Positions 17,976-26,423 of a stretch of DNA of 64,000 nucleotides are shown here, piece by piece. The stretch spans positions 124,001-188,000 of the forward strand of contig NZ_JAKZGS010000003.1 in NCBI RefSeq assembly GCF_022549695.1, written 5' to 3'. This stretch comes from Belliella calami. Its GTDB lineage: Bacteria > Bacteroidota > Bacteroidia > Cytophagales > Cyclobacteriaceae. The position numbers were made by a program, and so were the translations under genes. Below the pieces are notes generated by a model that did no database searches, was not told the DNA's origin, and saw nothing but the letters and a program-made list of their open reading frames with translations. The number at the start of each line of letters is the position of its first letter. Position 1 is the first letter of the stretch.

Positions 17976-18746
17976 TTAATAAGCGTAGCATTTATATGAG
18001 TTTATGGAGTAGCTCAAAGTTACCCCCAAAAAATAATACCAATCTTTGTCACTGTAATTTCCAAAGTATATTGCATCGTAATTGTTTGCTGGAATTGGTT
18101 GAGGATTACCATCAGGGTCTACAGGAAGTGAAAATCTAGGTTTGCTGTCGATTCTATCCAAGAAATCCGTAAATGTTGCCCGGAAACCCATTTCAGTAGC
18201 TAAAGTCCAATTGTTTGTAAGTTTATACTTTACCCCTATACCAAAGGGTATAACAGGTGTGCCCAATGAATATCGACCTCTATCATCATTTCCATCAAAA
18301 TTGAATGCACCCTTTCCGGAAAATAAGGTAAATCCAAGGCCAAAGAACCCATATGGTGAAAACCTATGCTCTGATTGTGGATGTAAATAATCCAGAAAAT
18401 GATATTCCATCACTGCCGATGCTTCAAAGATGTTTCCTTTGAAGTAGGCATTACGGAATTCAGCAACTGGATCTATTGGATTGATACTATCTGCAGCACT
18501 GATACGGCCATAGGATAACCCGGCTCTCAGTGACCATACATTGTCAAAATTTCGTCTGCCAAACAACGTGCCTTGAAGCCCTACCCTGCCCTTATCCAAT
18601 CTCCTTACAAGATCACCAGAGTAAGCAGCTACTCCCAAACCTCCCCCAATTTCATATTGCTGCGCTTTTGCTTCTTGAAAACCATTGAGGCTAAAGAGGC
18701 AAATCACAATCAAAAACGAGTAAAGATAAAAGTTGACTTTTTTCAA
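17976..18746 (-). CDS. DUF6089 family outer-membrane beta-barrel protein
   Basis: A 256-aa exported protein; the signal peptide ends near FQEAKAQQYE. The rest alternates like a small beta barrel (GGGLGVAAYSGDL, 'GYFGLGFTLF'-type strands, 'YYFLGVTLSYSI'). In Bacteroidota a DUF6089 protein regularly lies between nadK and uppS, and this one precedes uppS. Its function is not known. It is the first gene of the minus-strand uppS-bamA unit. Confidence 0.8.
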   Translation of the reverse strand: MKKVNFYLYSFLIVICLFSLNGFQEAKAQQYEIGGGLGVAAYSGDLVRRLDKGRVGLQGTLFGRRNFDNVWSLRAGLSYGRISAADSINPIDPVAEFRNAYFKGNIFEASAVMEYHFLDYLHPQSEHRFSPYGFFGLGFTLFSGKGAFNFDGNDDRGRYSLGTPVIPFGIGVKYKLTNNWTLATEMGFRATFTDFLDRIDSKPRFSLPVDPDGNPQPIPANNYDAIYFGNYSDKDWYYFLGVTLSYSINSYKCYAY

Positions 18747-19353
18747 GACGTTGCAATTTATGAAGTACTAAACGATATAAAAACCTACTTTGGTATTTAC
18801 AGGGTTAATTTATGTTAAGACAAGTTTTGTATGGGCAAATATGGGAAGTTTAGTGCCAATTAACAAGTTCTCCCCCTCTGTATAAAATTTGTACATTATA
18901 AAATTAATGGTTACTTTTTTTATTGATTTCTCTTTATTTCCGTTAGCCATTCAATTGCCTTCCGATAAGAATGCGGGACAGGCTTTTTGAGCGAGAAGCG
19001 AGACAGAAGCAGGGATGAGATCAACCACTAAGTGCCTGTCCCGATACTGATGATCATCGGGAGTTAAACTTTGAATAGCCCCGGATTGCTATCCGGGGAT
19101 CAAAGTCGATGAGCGAAACAGCAACCCCAAAGCGTCTGTCCCGACAGTTTCGGGAGGTTGAACTCTACTATTTGTAAGAAAAAGTGTCAACTATTTTCAG
19201 GACGAGATATCTTGCCTCTCGTTTCACACTCTTGTCTCAAATCTTGTGTCTTGTGTCTTACGTCTTTTATGTTTTCAAAGTCATCTCATATCTTGTTTCT
19301 CATTTCTCCTCCTAAATCATATATTTGTTTTACGTATCAGAAAACCTGAATCT
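18747..19353. repeat. Long intergenic region with MITE-like repeat element
   Basis: A 607-bp gap without a convincing gene. Bases 18913-18959 match 43901-43947 at 44 of 47 positions. Bases 19179-19199 are the exact inverse of 43887-43907, so the stretch 18913-19200 has imperfect inverted ends. Inside are hairpins CCCCGGAT-TGCT-ATCCGGGG (19079-19098) and TCCCGA...TCGGGA (about 19139-19155). A pyrimidine-rich 'cttgtctcaaatcttgtgtc' low-complexity tract (about 19205-19315) precedes the M23 gene. Confidence 0.65.
19320..19327 (+). promoter_or_regulatory. Candidate -7 box for M23 peptidase
   Basis: TATATTTG, a full TAnnTTTG match, ends 26 bp before the chosen ATG. It also argues against a start at the upstream TTG (19246). 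Confidence 0.5.
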
Positions 19354-20025
19354 ATGTCAATTGCAACCTTGAGTTCTTTAGATTATTTCCCTATCATGGG
19401 AGAGAAGCTTGATCAATCAAATACACTTCCCTTGGATTTTTCTCCTTCAAACAAAAGTTTGGCTTTGGTGGAATTGGGAATCACAACTGAATTTGATTCC
19501 TATGTTTTTGGGCAATTGAAAGATGCTGGAAAGCAATACGGAATTGGAGGATATATGGAGCATAGGTCCATTTATGGTAGGAGTAATGTTTTTGCCACTC
19601 AAGAGCACGATTTTAGAGATATTCATTTAGGTATTGATATCTGGGCTGTTGCAGGACATCCTGTCTTCGCTCCATTGGATGGAGAAATCCACAGCTTTCA
19701 GGACAATGCTGGATTTGGAAATTATGGACCGACCATCATCCTTCAGCATAGAATTGAAGCTAGTACGTTTTACAGTCTTTACGGGCATCTATCACTCAAA
19801 GACTTGCAAGGAATTGCAATAGGCCAAAACATAAAAAAAGGTGATTTGCTTTGCCACTTGGGGCCATTTCCAGAAAATGGAGATTGGCCACCACATTTGC
19901 ACTTCCAATTGATGTGGGATATGCATGGATTGAGTGGCGACTTTCCTGGGGTATGCTCACATAGAGAAAAGGAGAAGTTTCTCAAAATCTGTCCTGATCC
20001 AAATTTAATTATTGGTTTTCAATAG
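19354..20025 (+). CDS. M23 family metallopeptidase (LytM-like)
   Basis: Zinc endopeptidase of the lysostaphin/LytM type, expected to cut peptidoglycan peptide bridges. Zinc ligands H91 and D95 lie in HLGIDIW, and the HLHF motif (H181, H183) near the end completes the site. Length 223 aa from the ATG at 19354. This start is chosen because it follows a -7 box, whereas upstream codons encode only repeat sequence. No signal peptide or membrane segment is visible, which is odd for a wall enzyme. The last 17 bp overlap the convergent coaX. Confidence 0.85.
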   Translation: MSIATLSSLDYFPIMGEKLDQSNTLPLDFSPSNKSLALVELGITTEFDSYVFGQLKDAGKQYGIGGYMEHRSIYGRSNVFATQEHDFRDIHLGIDIWAVAGHPVFAPLDGEIHSFQDNAGFGNYGPTIILQHRIEASTFYSLYGHLSLKDLQGIAIGQNIKKGDLLCHLGPFPENGDWPPHLHFQLMWDMHGLSGDFPGVCSHREKEKFLKICPDPNLIIGFQ

Positions 20026-20794
20026 ATGAATTTGCATTTGTGATCAACCTGATTCCTTCAAGTGTTAGGTTCTTGTCAACAATATCAAATGTCGATTTGA
20101 GATTGGATAATATAGATGAAAGTCCACCAGTAGCAATGACCTTAAAAGGTAAGTTTGCCTCATTCGAAATTGCTTCAATCATTCCTTTGACCAAACCTGT
20201 GTATCCATAAAGAATTCCAGCCTGGATGGATTCCACCGTATTTTTGCCTATTGCTGATTTTGGGAATTTCAATTCTACCTCGGGAAGTTTTGAGGTATGA
20301 TGAAAAAGTGAGCGTTTTGCAGTATTCAATCCAGGAACTATATTCACCCCCATCACATTACCCTTTTCTCCAACTATTGTAAATGTCAAAGCGGTCCCGA
20401 AATCCACAATAATGCAATTTGACTTGAATATCTCGTATGCAGCAGTCACATTACACATCAGATCTGTACCGATTTCGTTTGGCCTCTTTGTTGATATTTT
20501 TAGTTTTTGGTAACTTTTTCCCGAGATCAGGTACAATGGGGCTCGTAGAAACTCTGCACAAAACTGTTTGATAACGGGATTAATTTCTGGGACTACAGAG
20601 CTAAAACCTATCGTTTTGATTTGTTCATGCTTGATGTCATTTTCCAAAAAAAACAAGTGCAAGTCCCTCTCTATTTCTATAGCGGTAATATCTGCTTTTG
20701 TTTGGATTCTACATTCATATCTCCAAAAAGCTTTCTGATTGTCATAAAATCCAAACACTATATTCGAGTTGCCCGCGTCAATTGAAAGAAACAT
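20009..20794 (-). CDS. coaX: Type III pantothenate kinase
   Basis: Phosphorylates pantothenate in the first committed step of coenzyme A synthesis. ASKHA-fold motifs: DAGNSNIVFG at residues 6-15, the RPNEIGTD substrate loop near 105, and 'IIVDFGTALTFTIV' near 125. The usual 'GxDR' reads GTDL here; the Asp is retained. Start at 20794 is chosen because DAGNSN then lies near residue 6 as in the family. An alternative start 42 bp upstream would add an unlikely 14-residue tail. A TATATTTG box lies at 20815-20822. Confidence 0.92.
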   Translation of the reverse strand: MFLSIDAGNSNIVFGFYDNQKAFWRYECRIQTKADITAIEIERDLHLFFLENDIKHEQIKTIGFSSVVPEINPVIKQFCAEFLRAPLYLISGKSYQKLKISTKRPNEIGTDLMCNVTAAYEIFKSNCIIVDFGTALTFTIVGEKGNVMGVNIVPGLNTAKRSLFHHTSKLPEVELKFPKSAIGKNTVESIQAGILYGYTGLVKGMIEAISNEANLPFKVIATGGLSSILSNLKSTFDIVDKNLTLEGIRLITNANSSIENQ

Positions 20795-20814
20795 AGGTAG
20801 GTGATTTTTTTGTC

Positions 20815-20822
20815 CAAATATA
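20815..20822 (-). promoter_or_regulatory. Candidate -7 box for coaX
   Basis: TATATTTG on the minus strand, 20 bp before the coaX ATG at 20794 and inside the longer open frame, which supports the shorter start. Confidence 0.45.
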
Positions 20823-20865
20823 AAAATTGATTTCAACCTTTTTAGAATTTTGGCTAATTTCGAAT

Positions 20866-21342
20866 ATGTATAAGATTAGAAAAGGAGAAAAAGAAGATCT
20901 TCCAAGGGTTTTGGAACTGATAAAGGAACTTGCACTTTATGAAAAAGCACCCGAGCAAGTTTCGAATACTATCGAAATGATGGAAGTGGATGGATTTGGT
21001 CCAAATCCAATTTATGGTTTTTTTGTCGCAGTCAAAGAGGCAACACAAGAGATTATTGGTATCTCAATTTATTATTATCGCTATAGCACTTGGAAAGGTA
21101 AAAGACTTTATCTAGAAGATATTGTGGTGACAGAATCTGAAAGAGGGTTCGGTGCTGGAAAGTTGCTTTTTGACAGAACCATGATGAAGTGCCTTGAAGA
21201 CAAATGTTCTGGAATGATGTGGCAGGTACTCGACTGGAATGAACCTGCTATCAATTTCTATAAAAAATATGGTGCGGATTTGGATGGTGAATGGATCAAT
21301 TGCAATCTTCAAGCTGATGAAATCCAAGCTTTGCTTTCATAA
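20866..21342 (+). CDS. GNAT acetyltransferase, SSAT-like
   Basis: A 158-aa GNAT protein with the acetyl-CoA loop 'VVTESERGFGAGKLLF' near residue 86. It resembles spermidine/spermine N1-acetyltransferase: 'YYYRYSTWKGKRLYLEDI' and 'WNEPAINFYKKYGA' match the SAT1-type pattern. Polyamine or thialysine acetylation is therefore likely, though not proven. The ATG at 20866 gives a family-typical start (MYKIRKGEKEDLPRVLELI). It diverges from coaX, with 71 bp between the start codons. Confidence 0.83.
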   Translation: MYKIRKGEKEDLPRVLELIKELALYEKAPEQVSNTIEMMEVDGFGPNPIYGFFVAVKEATQEIIGISIYYYRYSTWKGKRLYLEDIVVTESERGFGAGKLLFDRTMMKCLEDKCSGMMWQVLDWNEPAINFYKKYGADLDGEWINCNLQADEIQALLS

Positions 21343-21433
21343 ATTGGAACTTAAAAAACATGTTAATCCCCAATGACACCTTTAGGTGGATTTTCACATG
21401 AAATCATGCGGATAATCGTTATTTATGTTGCTT

Positions 21434-21458
21434 CTGTGTGCCTTGGCATAGCACACAG
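21434..21458. other. Intergenic hairpin
   Basis: CTGTGTGC (21434-21441) and GCACACAG (21451-21458) form a perfect 8-bp stem with a 9-base loop in the gap after the acetyltransferase gene. No U run follows. Confidence 0.4.
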
Positions 21459-21564
21459 GGGTAATTAGGCGATTAGTTATCAGTGTGCCAATTGATTTAA
21501 AACATATCATTTTGCTTAGCTCCTAATAAGAAAGCGGACTTACTGATTCAAAAAATAGCCATTC

Positions 21565-21597
21565 AAGGATGCATATTGGTTTTATTGCATCCTTTTA
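21565..21597. terminator. Terminator between acetyltransferase gene and TRIC gene
   Basis: AAGGATGCA (21565-21573) pairs with TGCATCCTT (21586-21594), followed by T's on the plus strand. It lies just beyond the stop of the convergent TRIC gene. Confidence 0.6.
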
Positions 21598-21600
21598 CCT

Positions 21601-22203
21601 TTAATCCAAGCTAGGCAAACTCAATTTGTACTTGACGGCGATCATTCGAATGGAAATTACTACTGACATGGAGATAAGCAGATTGTAATCACGTTCTAAG
21701 CCAAAGTGGTTCAACACCAGATACAATATAGCTCCAGTCAAACAAGCGGAAGCATAAATTTCTTTTCTAAATAAAATCGGGATTTCATTGGTCAGGGTAT
21801 CTCGCAATACCCCGCCCATTACTGCAGAGAACATTCCCATGATCGCTGCAATCTCTACACTTACACCCAAGCTAAGCGCTTTTTCTACTCCCAATACAGT
21901 GAAAAAACCAATACCCAATGTATCAAAAAGGAACATGGTCTTCCGAAGTTTCAGCAAAAATCGCTGAAAGAAAAATGCAGCTAAAATCCCCCCGAAAATC
22001 GCATACAAAACATGCACATCCCCAATCCAAACCAAAGGATAGCTCCCAAGTAGAATGTCTCTCAAGCTACCACCTCCGATGGCGGTGATAAAACCTGTAA
22101 AACCTGCACCAAAGAGATCATGTTCACGATCTCTTACAGCAAGCGCTCCAGAAATAGCAAAGACAAAGGTTCCGGCAAGTTCTAGGGGGTATTGTAAATC
22201 CAT
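21601..22203 (-). CDS. TRIC-type / UPF0126 seven-helix cation channel protein
   Basis: A 200-aa membrane protein with about seven transmembrane segments and the two glycine-rich repeats of the UPF0126 (YicG/TRIC) family: 'GFITAIGGGSLRDILLG' near residue 35 and 'GMFSAVMGGVLRDTLTNE' near 121. Prokaryotic TRIC proteins are trimeric monovalent cation channels. The physiological role in this bacterium is unknown. Confidence 0.9.
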   Translation of the reverse strand: MDLQYPLELAGTFVFAISGALAVRDREHDLFGAGFTGFITAIGGGSLRDILLGSYPLVWIGDVHVLYAIFGGILAAFFFQRFLLKLRKTMFLFDTLGIGFFTVLGVEKALSLGVSVEIAAIMGMFSAVMGGVLRDTLTNEIPILFRKEIYASACLTGAILYLVLNHFGLERDYNLLISMSVVISIRMIAVKYKLSLPSLD

Positions 22204-22296
22204 AGGGTGACGATTGAAATTTCCCCCAAAGATACCAAAAAATTATCTGTAGCGTTTTCTAATCGAATTACGTCTATAGGGAAAATTGTTGACCTT

Positions 22297-22536
22297 ATGA
22301 AAAATCTAAAATTTCCTGCCATACTATTATTCTTGATGACAGCTTTTGCATTTCAGTGCGAGGATATCAAGCCAAATGATGTAACTGATTGCATTGATCC
22401 ATCAAAAATCAATAAACAGTATGCCTGTATTGAAATTTATGATCCAGTATGTGGCTGTGACAATAAAACTTACGGAAACAGTTGCCATGCGATCAATGCA
22501 GGGGTGAAGTCATATACTAAAGGAGCATGTGAGTAA
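22297..22536 (+). CDS. Small secreted Kazal-type protease-inhibitor domain protein
   Basis: A 79-aa protein with an N-terminal hydrophobic stretch (residues 4-17) and one Kazal domain (about residues 44-79). The spacing CIEIYDPVCGCDNKTYGNSC followed by A..AG.KSYTKGAC is typical. Kazal domains inhibit serine proteases. The protein is probably exported; a Cys after 'FAFQ' could be a poor lipobox. Start at 22297 is taken because the 30 codons before it lack Met and any signal-peptide character. Confidence 0.82.
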   Translation: MKNLKFPAILLFLMTAFAFQCEDIKPNDVTDCIDPSKINKQYACIEIYDPVCGCDNKTYGNSCHAINAGVKSYTKGACE

Positions 22537-22538
22537 TT

Positions 22539-22751
22539 CTAATCTTGCTGATCTTCATACCATTTTTCTTCGAATGTTGACTCCACTTCAACATCAGCTG
22601 TCAGTACTTTGTAAACCATCCAAAGTATAAGGAGTGGTGAGATTGAGAATATGAATAAAATTACAGAGATATTGATGTTAGTAAATAAGAATGTCACATA
22701 AATAATCAAGATTGCAGTGACCCAATAGATTGGTGAGAGGAAATTTTTCAT
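22539..22751 (-). CDS. Small two-helix membrane protein of unknown function
   Basis: 70 aa with two predicted transmembrane helices (about residues 6-24 and 28-48) and an acidic cytoplasmic-like tail (VEVESTFEEKWYEDQQD). No family recognised. Start chosen at 22751 (MKNFLSPIYW), since the longer frame adds residues without support. It ends 2 bp from the convergent Kazal gene. Confidence 0.6.
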   Translation of the reverse strand: MKNFLSPIYWVTAILIIYVTFLFTNINISVILFIFSISPLLILWMVYKVLTADVEVESTFEEKWYEDQQD

Positions 22752-22816
22752 GATTTTTTTGTTTATTCTTTCAATAAGGTAAACTAGCAAGCACCTATTC
22801 TTGTTATGTGCCTGTT

Positions 22817-23917
22817 ATGAAAGGATTCAGATTTACACAATATATACCGCCACAAGACCCCGAGAAAAATAATTTTGAAAATTTGCTGAATATCTTCCTC
22901 CAATTAGTGACCATGACTGGAGGAGATGCTGCTGAAGCATTGAGTTGGTTGACCAATTTGGACAAACAATACAACCTGACCAACCCTCAATATGGCATTG
23001 GGGATTTTATCGAAGACCTCAAGTCAAAAGGATATTTGACAGAGCAAAATCAAAAAGGGGAATTCAAAATCACTGGGAAAGCAGAGCAATCAATTAGAAA
23101 ATCTGCGCTAGAGGAGATTTTTGGGAAATTGAAAAAATCAAAAGGAGGACAACACAAGACCAAACATTCTGGAACAGGAGATGAAAGAGGTACCGATAGG
23201 AGACCTTATTCTTTTGGAGACAATTTGGATCAGATTGCACTTACTGATTCCTTGAGAAATGCCCAAGTCAATCATGGTTTTTCTGGGGATTATTTACTCA
23301 CAGAAGACGATCTTGAAATCGTGGAAAATGAAGTCAGAACACAGACTTCTACTGTTTTGATGATTGACATTTCCCATTCCATGATCCTATATGGAGAAGA
23401 TAGGATCACACCTGCCAAAAAAGTCGCTATGGCGCTGGCTGAATTGATAAAAACTCGCTACCCTAAAGACACTTTGGATATTATTGTTTTCGGCAATGAT
23501 GCTTGGCAGATCGAAATCAAGGATTTGCCTTATTTGCAAGTCGGCCCATACCACACCAATACTGTTGCCGGATTGGAGCTTGCGATGGATTTGCTTCGAA
23601 GAAGAAAGAATCCAAACAAGCAGATATTCATGATTACAGATGGTAAGCCTACCTGCTTGAAAGTTGGGATTAAGTATTATAAAAACAGCTTTGGAATAGA
23701 TAGTAAAATCTTAAGCGAAACCCTCAAACTGGCAGCACAATGTAGAAAATTGAAAATTCCGGTAACAACATTTATGATTGCTTCCGATCCTTATTTGAAA
23801 GAGTTTGTAAAGGAATTTACAAAAGTAAACAATGGAAATGCGTACTACAGTAGCTTGAAAGGATTGGGAGATTTGATTTTTGAAGATTATAAGCGTAATA
23901 GAACTAAAAGATTTTAA
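22817..23917 (+). CDS. VWA domain protein (MoxR-AAA partner)
   Basis: A 366-aa soluble protein with a C-terminal von Willebrand factor A domain (about residues 178-360). The MIDAS metal site is visible as MIDISHSM (DxSxS, near 183) and 'MITDGKPTC' near 275. The N-terminal half is helical and charged. It is followed 5 bp later by a MoxR/magnesium-chelatase-type AAA ATPase. Such pairs act as ATP-driven cofactor-insertion or assembly machines with largely unknown clients. The ATG at 22817 is preferred over the GTG at 22808. Confidence 0.85.
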   Translation: MKGFRFTQYIPPQDPEKNNFENLLNIFLQLVTMTGGDAAEALSWLTNLDKQYNLTNPQYGIGDFIEDLKSKGYLTEQNQKGEFKITGKAEQSIRKSALEEIFGKLKKSKGGQHKTKHSGTGDERGTDRRPYSFGDNLDQIALTDSLRNAQVNHGFSGDYLLTEDDLEIVENEVRTQTSTVLMIDISHSMILYGEDRITPAKKVAMALAELIKTRYPKDTLDIIVFGNDAWQIEIKDLPYLQVGPYHTNTVAGLELAMDLLRRRKNPNKQIFMITDGKPTCLKVGIKYYKNSFGIDSKILSETLKLAAQCRKLKIPVTTFMIASDPYLKEFVKEFTKVNNGNAYYSSLKGLGDLIFEDYKRNRTKRF

Positions 23918-23922
23918 ATAAA

Positions 23923-25446
23923 ATGGAGTATAATAAACTAACTGCAAAAGAATTACTGAATATAAAAACATTGGGAGAGTTAAAGGCTGCTGGCTACGAA
24001 CCCAAATCTATCAAAGAAGAGCTCAGGCAGAATCTGATTGCCAAAATCCAAAAGGGAGAAAATGTCTTTGAGGGAATTTGGGGGTATGAGGATACGGTCA
24101 TTCCTGATATCGAAAGGGCGATTCTTTCTAGACACAATATCAATCTACTCGGATTGCGAGGACAGGCAAAGACAAGAATTGCTAGGATGATGACATTTTT
24201 GTTGGATGAATTTGTGCCAGTTATAGAAGGTTCGGAGCTTAATGATGATCCTTTAGCACCACTTTCTTCATCATCCTTGGCACTGATAGAGGCCAAAGGA
24301 GATAATACACCAATCACCTGGTGGCACAGGGCTGATCGCTACACTGAAAAATTGGCTACCCCAGATGTTTCCGTAGCTGATTTGATAGGTGATGTGGATC
24401 CCATCAAAGCTGCGACTTTGAAATTGTCATACAATGACGAAAGAGTAATTCATTATGGATTGGTACCGCGCTCACACAGGTCGATTTTCGTGATCAACGA
24501 ACTTCCAGATTTGCAAGCCCGAATCCAAGTAGCACTTTTCAATATCTTGCAAGAAGGCGATATTCAGATCAGAGGATTTAAGTTGAGGCTGCCTTTGGAC
24601 ATTCAATTTGTATTCACCGCGAATCCGGAGGATTATACCAATAGGGGTTCGATCGTCACACCTTTGAAAGACAGGATTGAAAGTCAAATCATTACACACT
24701 ATCCAAAAACAATAGAAATAGGCAAGCAAATCACAGCCCAAGAAGCAAAACTTGATGGCAAGCCTTTGGACAAGATACATGTGCCAGAGCTGATGAAGGA
24801 TTTGATCGAACAGATTGCCATAGAAGCAAGGCATAGCGAATATGTGGACGAGAAAAGTGGTGTTTCAGCTAGATTGACTATTTCTGCTTATGAAAACTTG
24901 ATTTCTGCTGCCGAGCGAAGGCTTTATAAAAATAAGGAAGAAAATACCGTTGTCAGAATTTCAGATCTGATAGGAGTGATTCCAGCGATCACAGGAAAAG
25001 TCGAATTGGTCTATGAAGGAGAGCAAGAAGGAGCAGGGTTGGTTGCATACAACTTAATCGGTAAGGCAATTAGGACCATGTTCGTTGATTATTTCCCTTC
25101 TCCAGAGCAAAAGAAAAAAGACAAAGAGGGGAATCCTTACGTGTTGCCATTATCCTGGTTTGGTGAAGGGAATTCACTTGATATTCTTGCATCCCAATCT
25201 GACAAAGAGTACAAAACAGCATTACACAATGTGCCGGGTTTGGAAGAGATAATTACGGCAACAATCAAAGGACTTCCTGAAAAAGAAAAAGAGTTCTTTA
25301 TGGAATTTGCCTTACATGGCTTGGCAGAATACAGCCAACTTAGCAAAAAATTGCTTGATACAGGCATGCAATTCAAAGACCTCTTCAGTTCTATGTTTGA
25401 CATGGGAGCTCCCGATGAAGATGAATTCGATGAGGATGATAATTGA
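23923..25446 (+). CDS. MoxR / magnesium-chelatase subunit I-like AAA+ ATPase
   Basis: A 507-aa AAA+ protein. The P-loop is GLRGQAKTRIAR near residue 70. 'DLIGDVDPIKAATL' near 143 and the Walker B/sensor region 'IFVINELPDLQARIQVALFN' near 190 match magnesium-chelatase family ATPases, as does 'VFTANPEDYTNRGSIVTPLKDR' (sensor 1 and following). An acidic C-terminal tail (PDEDEFDEDDN) may contact the VWA partner encoded just upstream. Target substrate unknown. Confidence 0.87.
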   Translation: MEYNKLTAKELLNIKTLGELKAAGYEPKSIKEELRQNLIAKIQKGENVFEGIWGYEDTVIPDIERAILSRHNINLLGLRGQAKTRIARMMTFLLDEFVPVIEGSELNDDPLAPLSSSSLALIEAKGDNTPITWWHRADRYTEKLATPDVSVADLIGDVDPIKAATLKLSYNDERVIHYGLVPRSHRSIFVINELPDLQARIQVALFNILQEGDIQIRGFKLRLPLDIQFVFTANPEDYTNRGSIVTPLKDRIESQIITHYPKTIEIGKQITAQEAKLDGKPLDKIHVPELMKDLIEQIAIEARHSEYVDEKSGVSARLTISAYENLISAAERRLYKNKEENTVVRISDLIGVIPAITGKVELVYEGEQEGAGLVAYNLIGKAIRTMFVDYFPSPEQKKKDKEGNPYVLPLSWFGEGNSLDILASQSDKEYKTALHNVPGLEEIITATIKGLPEKEKEFFMEFALHGLAEYSQLSKKLLDTGMQFKDLFSSMFDMGAPDEDEFDEDDN

Positions 25447-25809
25447 TACCTTTATCTAAAGTAGAAAAACAATTTCGTCTCGACAAAAAGGTCTTTGAAA
25501 AAAAAGGGGCGTTAGCCCTGTTCTCTTGGTAGAAAATAAACAAAAGACTATTAAACGAGGGGCGTAGCCCTGAAATCTAAAGGATAGTAAGCGAATTAAA
25601 AAAGCCCATAGCCTGAATAAAATCGGGCTATGGGCTTTTATGCTAAAATCGAGTGCTTTGAAGAATCCTCTAAGTCCTATAATAGAGCCTCTAGTGACAA
25701 TATAAGTGGTAGTTATTTATATTTCGCCGTAGGCTTATTTCAACCATATTTCAAAAGACCTTATCATGTTTCTCTTGCTTAGCTGTTTTACTTTTCCTTA
25801 GAATTCTGA
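25447..25809. repeat. Intergenic region with palindromic repeats and terminator
   Basis: A 363-bp gap between the convergent AAA ATPase and ndk genes. Two near-identical short palindromes, aggggcgttagccct (about 25504-25518) and aggggcgtagccct (about 25559-25572), lie 55 bp apart. They are followed by a strong hairpin at 25601-25641. Nothing gene-like is visible. Confidence 0.6.
25601..25641. terminator. Terminator after AAA ATPase
   Basis: AAAGCCCATAGCC pairs with GGGCTATGGGCTTT, closing an 11-13 base loop, with a U run on the plus strand and A's before it on the other side. Confidence 0.8.
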
Positions 25810-26232
25810 TTAAAGAACTCTCTCAGCTTGATTGAAGAAGAAGTTTCCTTCGATTGCTGCATTTTCGTCAGAGTCAGAACCATGAACGGCATTCGCCTCG
25901 ATAGATGTAGCGAAGATTTTTCTGATTGTTCCTTCTGCTGCATCTGCAGGGTTTGTAGCACCGATCAATTTACGGAAATCCTCTACTGCGTTGTCTTTTT
26001 CCAAGATCGCTGCGAAGATAGGTCCTGAAGACATATAAGCACAAAGGTCAGCGTAGAATGGTCTAGCCTGATGAACTTCGTAGAATTTACCTGCCAATTC
26101 AGGAGTCAATTTAGTAGCTTTCATTGCTACTACTTTGAAACCAGCTTCTTCGATCATTTTCAAGATAGCACCAGCATTCCCTGCTGCAAAAGCATCAGGT
26201 TTGATCATGGTGAAAGTTCTGTTAGTTGCCAT
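25810..26232 (-). CDS. ndk: Nucleoside diphosphate kinase
   Basis: Transfers phosphate between nucleoside di- and triphosphates. The active-site His117 is in [12 protein letters not shown]. The N-terminal FTMIKPDAF and '[15 protein letters not shown]' segments are also conserved. Length 140 aa is normal. It is divergent from nrnA. The ndk/nrnA/FKBP neighbourhood recurs in Bacteroidota. Confidence 0.97.
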   Translation of the reverse strand: MATNRTFTMIKPDAFAAGNAGAILKMIEEAGFKVVAMKATKLTPELAGKFYEVHQARPFYADLCAYMSSGPIFAAILEKDNAVEDFRKLIGATNPADAAEGTIRKIFATSIEANAVHGSDSDENAAIEGNFFFNQAERVL

Positions 26233-26268
26233 ATTATTAGATTTATTTCGTTTTTATGAATTAGGGTG

Positions 26269-26276
26269 CAAAAATA
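26269..26276 (-). promoter_or_regulatory. Candidate -7 box for ndk
   Basis: TATTTTTG on the minus strand, a full TAnnTTTG match 36 bp before the ndk start. Confidence 0.45.
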
Positions 26277-26423
26277 CGGGAAATAAATGAAGTTCCGAAT
26301 GATGTATATAAAATCTGTGTTATCTCTTTTGTTTTGAGTGCCTTATAGATATTGGGATTTTTAAAAAATTATCATGACCTTTGCAAACTGTGTTCTAAAA
26401 AGAACAGGTACAAAAGCTTTAAA

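Noticed and set aside
18913-19200. Complete insertion sequence
   Set aside because: The element is about 290 bp, has no transposase frame and only imperfect ends; a non-autonomous repeat is the most that can be said.
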